Shown here piece after piece: positions 5,780 through 7,505 of a DNA stretch of 7,505 nt (within the stretch, counting starts at the first letter, position 1; every line of letters starts with the position of its first letter). The stretch lies in the NCBI GenBank assembly GCA_003696875.1, contig RFHL01000004.1, positions 1 to 7,505 of the forward strand, written 5' to 3'. The notes beneath the pieces were generated by a model. The model was not told the DNA's origin. It saw only the letters and a list, made by a program, of their open reading frames with translations, and ran no database searches. The translations under genes and the position numbers were made by a program. Source of the stretch: Bacteroidota bacterium (lineage in GTDB: Bacteria > Bacteroidota > Bacteroidia > J057).

Positions 5780-5810
5780 TCCCTCCCCATTACCCCCACT
5801 CCCCCACCCT

Positions 5811-6434
5811 ATGCGCATTGTCTGCCTGTCTGACACCCACAACCTCCACCGGCAGATTCCGGTGCCAGAGGGAGACCTGTTGCTACACGCTGGTGACTTT
5901 ACCCAACGAGGGGAAGAAGATCAAACCCGGGACTTTCTGGACTGGTTTGCCGGACAACCCCACCCCCATAAAGTGTTCATCGCTGGTAACCATGACTTTA
6001 TCGCCGAGGAACAACCAGCCCTTTTCCGTAGCTTGATTCCCGAGGGGGTACATTATCTCGAAAATGAAAGCATAAAGGTGGCTGGCCTGCAGCTGTGGGG
6101 GTCGCCCGTTACGCCCTGGTTTTTTGATTGGGCCTTTAACAAGCAGCGGGGAACGGAGATCGGGGAATACTGGGCCGGGATTCCGGCTGGTCTGGACATT
6201 CTGATCACCCACGGACCTCCCTACGGCATCCGCGATCTGAACCACGAGGGGAAGATTATCGGCTGTGAAGCGCTGAACCATCGCGTGTGGGAAGTGAAAC
6301 CACGCCTTCATCTGTTTGGCCATATCCACGAGGGCTATGGCGATGCCCGGATCAATTACATCCATTTCGTCAATGCCTCCTGTCTGAACCTGGGCTACCA
6401 ATATACCAATCCCCCTATCGTGGTGGACTGGTAA
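5811..6434 (+). CDS. Calcineurin-like metallophosphoesterase, MPPED type
   Basis: 207-residue cytoplasmic hydrolase with a two-metal site. All five signature motifs are present: D8-T-H10, G28-D29 (H-A-G-D-F-T), G59-N-H-D62, H134 (I-T-H-G-P-P) and G170-H171-I-H173-E-G. The pattern S-D-T-H ... H-A-G-D-F-T ... G-N-H-D ... G-H-I-H-E-G-Y-G resembles the MPPED1/MPPED2 group of metallophosphodiesterases. Mammalian MPPED2 carries Gly at the position of His171; here the histidine is kept, consistent with full activity. Known MPPED enzymes cleave phosphodiesters, including cyclic nucleotides, in vitro, but the natural substrate here is unknown. ATG 5811 begins at the first beta strand, and the leader is an unusual C-rich tract. 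As the third gene after a cyclase, it could degrade the cyclic nucleotide made by that enzyme; this is inferred from position only. Confidence 0.92.
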   Translation: MRIVCLSDTHNLHRQIPVPEGDLLLHAGDFTQRGEEDQTRDFLDWFAGQPHPHKVFIAGNHDFIAEEQPALFRSLIPEGVHYLENESIKVAGLQLWGSPVTPWFFDWAFNKQRGTEIGEYWAGIPAGLDILITHGPPYGIRDLNHEGKIIGCEALNHRVWEVKPRLHLFGHIHEGYGDARINYIHFVNASCLNLGYQYTNPPIVVDW

Positions 6435-6450
6435 AAGTGGGGACGAACAA

Positions 6451-6492
6451 GGTCCGGTGATCCAGGCAGGTTGCATTTTTGACCACTGGACC
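6451..6492. repeat. Imperfect inverted repeat in the gap after the phosphoesterase gene
   Basis: GGTCCGGTG (6451-6459) and CACTGGACC (6484-6492) are complementary at 8 of 9 positions across a 24-nt spacer containing a T5 run. It lies 16 nt past the phosphoesterase stop in the 212-bp gap (6435-6646). It may be a 3'-end structure of the cyclase operon mRNA, but no T-tract follows. The rest of the gap is A/T-richer than the genes. It holds a TACCTTTC element (6523-6530, 7 of 8 letters of the Bacteroidota -7 box), but I find no matching -33 box. Confidence 0.3.
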
Positions 6493-6646
6493 GGGCAAAT
6501 ACTCCAAAAACAAGATTTTTCTTACCTTTCCTCCCATTCTGGTTACAAAACTGTTCAGAACAGGATACCTGAAGGGGATGCTTCCTCGTTTCTCTTTCCT
6601 AACCGTCTGCTTTTTTCTCCCATCTCACCTAACGATTTTGGTCATC

Positions 6647-7505
6647 ATGATGCCCAGACTTTTACGCTGTATGATGGTTCTGCTGGTGCCCATGCTCGGA
6701 TGGTCCTCCGGGCTCATAGCGCAGCGGCATTACAATGACTATCGCAGCAGTCAGAAAAACTATGTTTTCCAGGACAACTTCAACGATAACAGCACCGGTT
6801 GGTGGACCGGCCGTGACGATGCGGATGAAGCCAGCATCAGTGGGGGCTACCTCAACTGGATGCGCATTGCCCAAAATGGCAAGACCTCATTCTGGACGAC
6901 CCCTTCCGGCTTCGATGAAAACGGAGATTTTGAAATCGAAACCCGATTTCGGATCGTTAGTTCCGAAGAGCGCTACTTGTGTGGTTTGATTTGGGGACGT
7001 AGTACCTCCGCTACATCCGACTTTGTCTTCGGATTCTCACAAGACGGCGACTATCGGATTGCCGCCCGCGAAGATGACAGCTGGTCCTACTCGACCGACT
7101 GGACCAAGGAGCACATCAATCCCAATGGCTATAACAAGCTCACCGTCAGAAAAGTAGGCAACTGGTACTACTACTTTGTCAATGAGCAGTTTGTGCATCA
7201 GGAGCGCTTCCGGGCCTGGCATGGCCCGCGGGTGGGCTTTGTGATCCACGCCCGCTCCAAAGTCTCAATCGACTATCTCAATATCGCCGAGCTGACCAAG
7301 AGCGGGGGCGGCGGAAATATCTCCAGCGGCACGGCTTCCTACATGGATTACACCGCTTCCCAAAAGCAGGATGTCTTCTATGATGCCTTTGATGACAACC
7401 GTACTGGCTGGTGGACCGGCAATGACGGCATAGATGAGGCCACCATCGCCCAGGGATACCTGCAGTGGGAACGCCTCAAGGTGGATAATGCCACCTCCTT
7501 CTGGA
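6647..7505 (+). CDS. Secreted protein of tandem beta-sandwich-like repeats, partial at right edge
   Basis: Frame open from ATG 6647 to the window end: 286 residues, no stop. Signal peptide: M-M-P-R-L-L-R-C then a hydrophobic core (M-M-V-L-L-V-P-M-L-G) and likely cleavage after A25 before Q26. Residues 32-216 form one domain beginning with F-N-D-N-S-T-G-W-W-T-G. Strand-like blocks follow (D-F-E-I-E-T-R-F, L-I-W-G, L-T-V-R-K-V-G, Y-Y-Y-F-V-N, R-V-G-F-V-I) and it ends S-I-D-Y-L-N-I-A. This is the pattern of LamG/DUF1080-like concanavalin-A-fold domains. These occur in extracellular carbohydrate-binding or adhesion proteins and beside other domains in Bacteroidota; the ligand is not readable. After a Gly-rich linker (219-228), a second copy begins at 235 and is cut at Trp286. 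ATG 6578 would add 23 hydrophobic residues; 6647 gives the normal signal peptide. The 212-bp gap upstream suggests its own promoter. Confidence 0.82.
   Translation, partial: MMPRLLRCMMVLLVPMLGWSSGLIAQRHYNDYRSSQKNYVFQDNFNDNSTGWWTGRDDADEASISGGYLNWMRIAQNGKTSFWTTPSGFDENGDFEIETRFRIVSSEERYLCGLIWGRSTSATSDFVFGFSQDGDYRIAAREDDSWSYSTDWTKEHINPNGYNKLTVRKVGNWYYYFVNEQFVHQERFRAWHGPRVGFVIHARSKVSIDYLNIAELTKSGGGGNISSGTASYMDYTASQKQDVFYDAFDDNRTGWWTGNDGIDEATIAQGYLQWERLKVDNATSFW
6740..7505 (+). repeat. Tandem domain repeat with a period of 203 residues (609 bp)
   Basis: Residues 32-83 (from base 6740) and 235-286 (from base 7349) align without gaps. I count 30 identical of 52, including S-Q-K, D-N, T-G-W-W-T-G, D-E-A, G-Y-L and T-S-F-W. 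The DNA of the two units differs at many synonymous positions, so the duplication is old. Only the first quarter of unit 2 is inside the window. Confidence 0.88.

Noticed and set aside
5883..6476. Minus-strand open frame of 197 codons
   Set aside because: Antisense to the metallophosphoesterase, which has all five metal-site motifs.

Overview
The window looks like a chromosomal segment of a moderately GC-rich member of the Bacteroidota. Three things point there. The dihydroorotase has the lineage-style motif D-D-Q-V-H-F-R-E-P-G. No start codon has a clear purine-rich Shine-Dalgarno; several leaders are instead C/T- or A/T-rich. One possible promoter element matches the Bacteroidota -7 box TAnnTTTG. 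The order is not certain: a Cytophagales- or Saprospiria-like genome would fit, but that is inference. I see no tRNA, rRNA, IS element, CRISPR array or phage gene, and no frameshift in any gene.

Left part (1-2769), nucleotide metabolism: a minus-strand pair consists of a class I dihydroorotase (pyrC, 673-2007) followed after 7 nt by a short-chain dehydrogenase that runs off the left edge (1-665). Divergent from pyrC, across about 130 bp, lies a plus-strand deoxynucleoside kinase with a GTG start (2137-2769). The shared divergent region holds a perfect GC-rich hairpin, a TATATTTG box facing pyrC and a small inverted repeat next to the pyrC start codon. De novo pyrimidine synthesis and deoxynucleoside salvage may therefore share one control region.

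Middle part (2822-3941): a small four-helix membrane protein with a signal peptide (2822-3421) converges on a free methionine-R-sulfoxide reductase domain protein, msrB (3483-3941, minus strand). A long inverted repeat between them probably ends transcription from both sides. msrB is in turn divergent from the next operon, and the 196 bp between them carries two inverted repeats.

Right part (4138-6434), the most interesting: three closely spaced plus-strand genes (gaps 10 and 31 nt) encode (i) a response-regulator receiver domain fused to a class III nucleotidyl cyclase, (ii) an unassigned membrane protein with an HEAVH zinc-peptidase-like motif and a downstream ExxA glutamate, and (iii) an MPPED-type metallophosphoesterase. 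A phosphorelay-controlled cyclase, a membrane hydrolase and a possible cyclic-nucleotide phosphodiesterase in one apparent transcription unit suggest a self-contained second-messenger module. The link is inferred from gene order only.

Right edge (6647 to the end): the start of a secreted protein made of tandem, roughly 203-residue beta-sandwich-like repeats, cut by the window boundary at the beginning of the second repeat.
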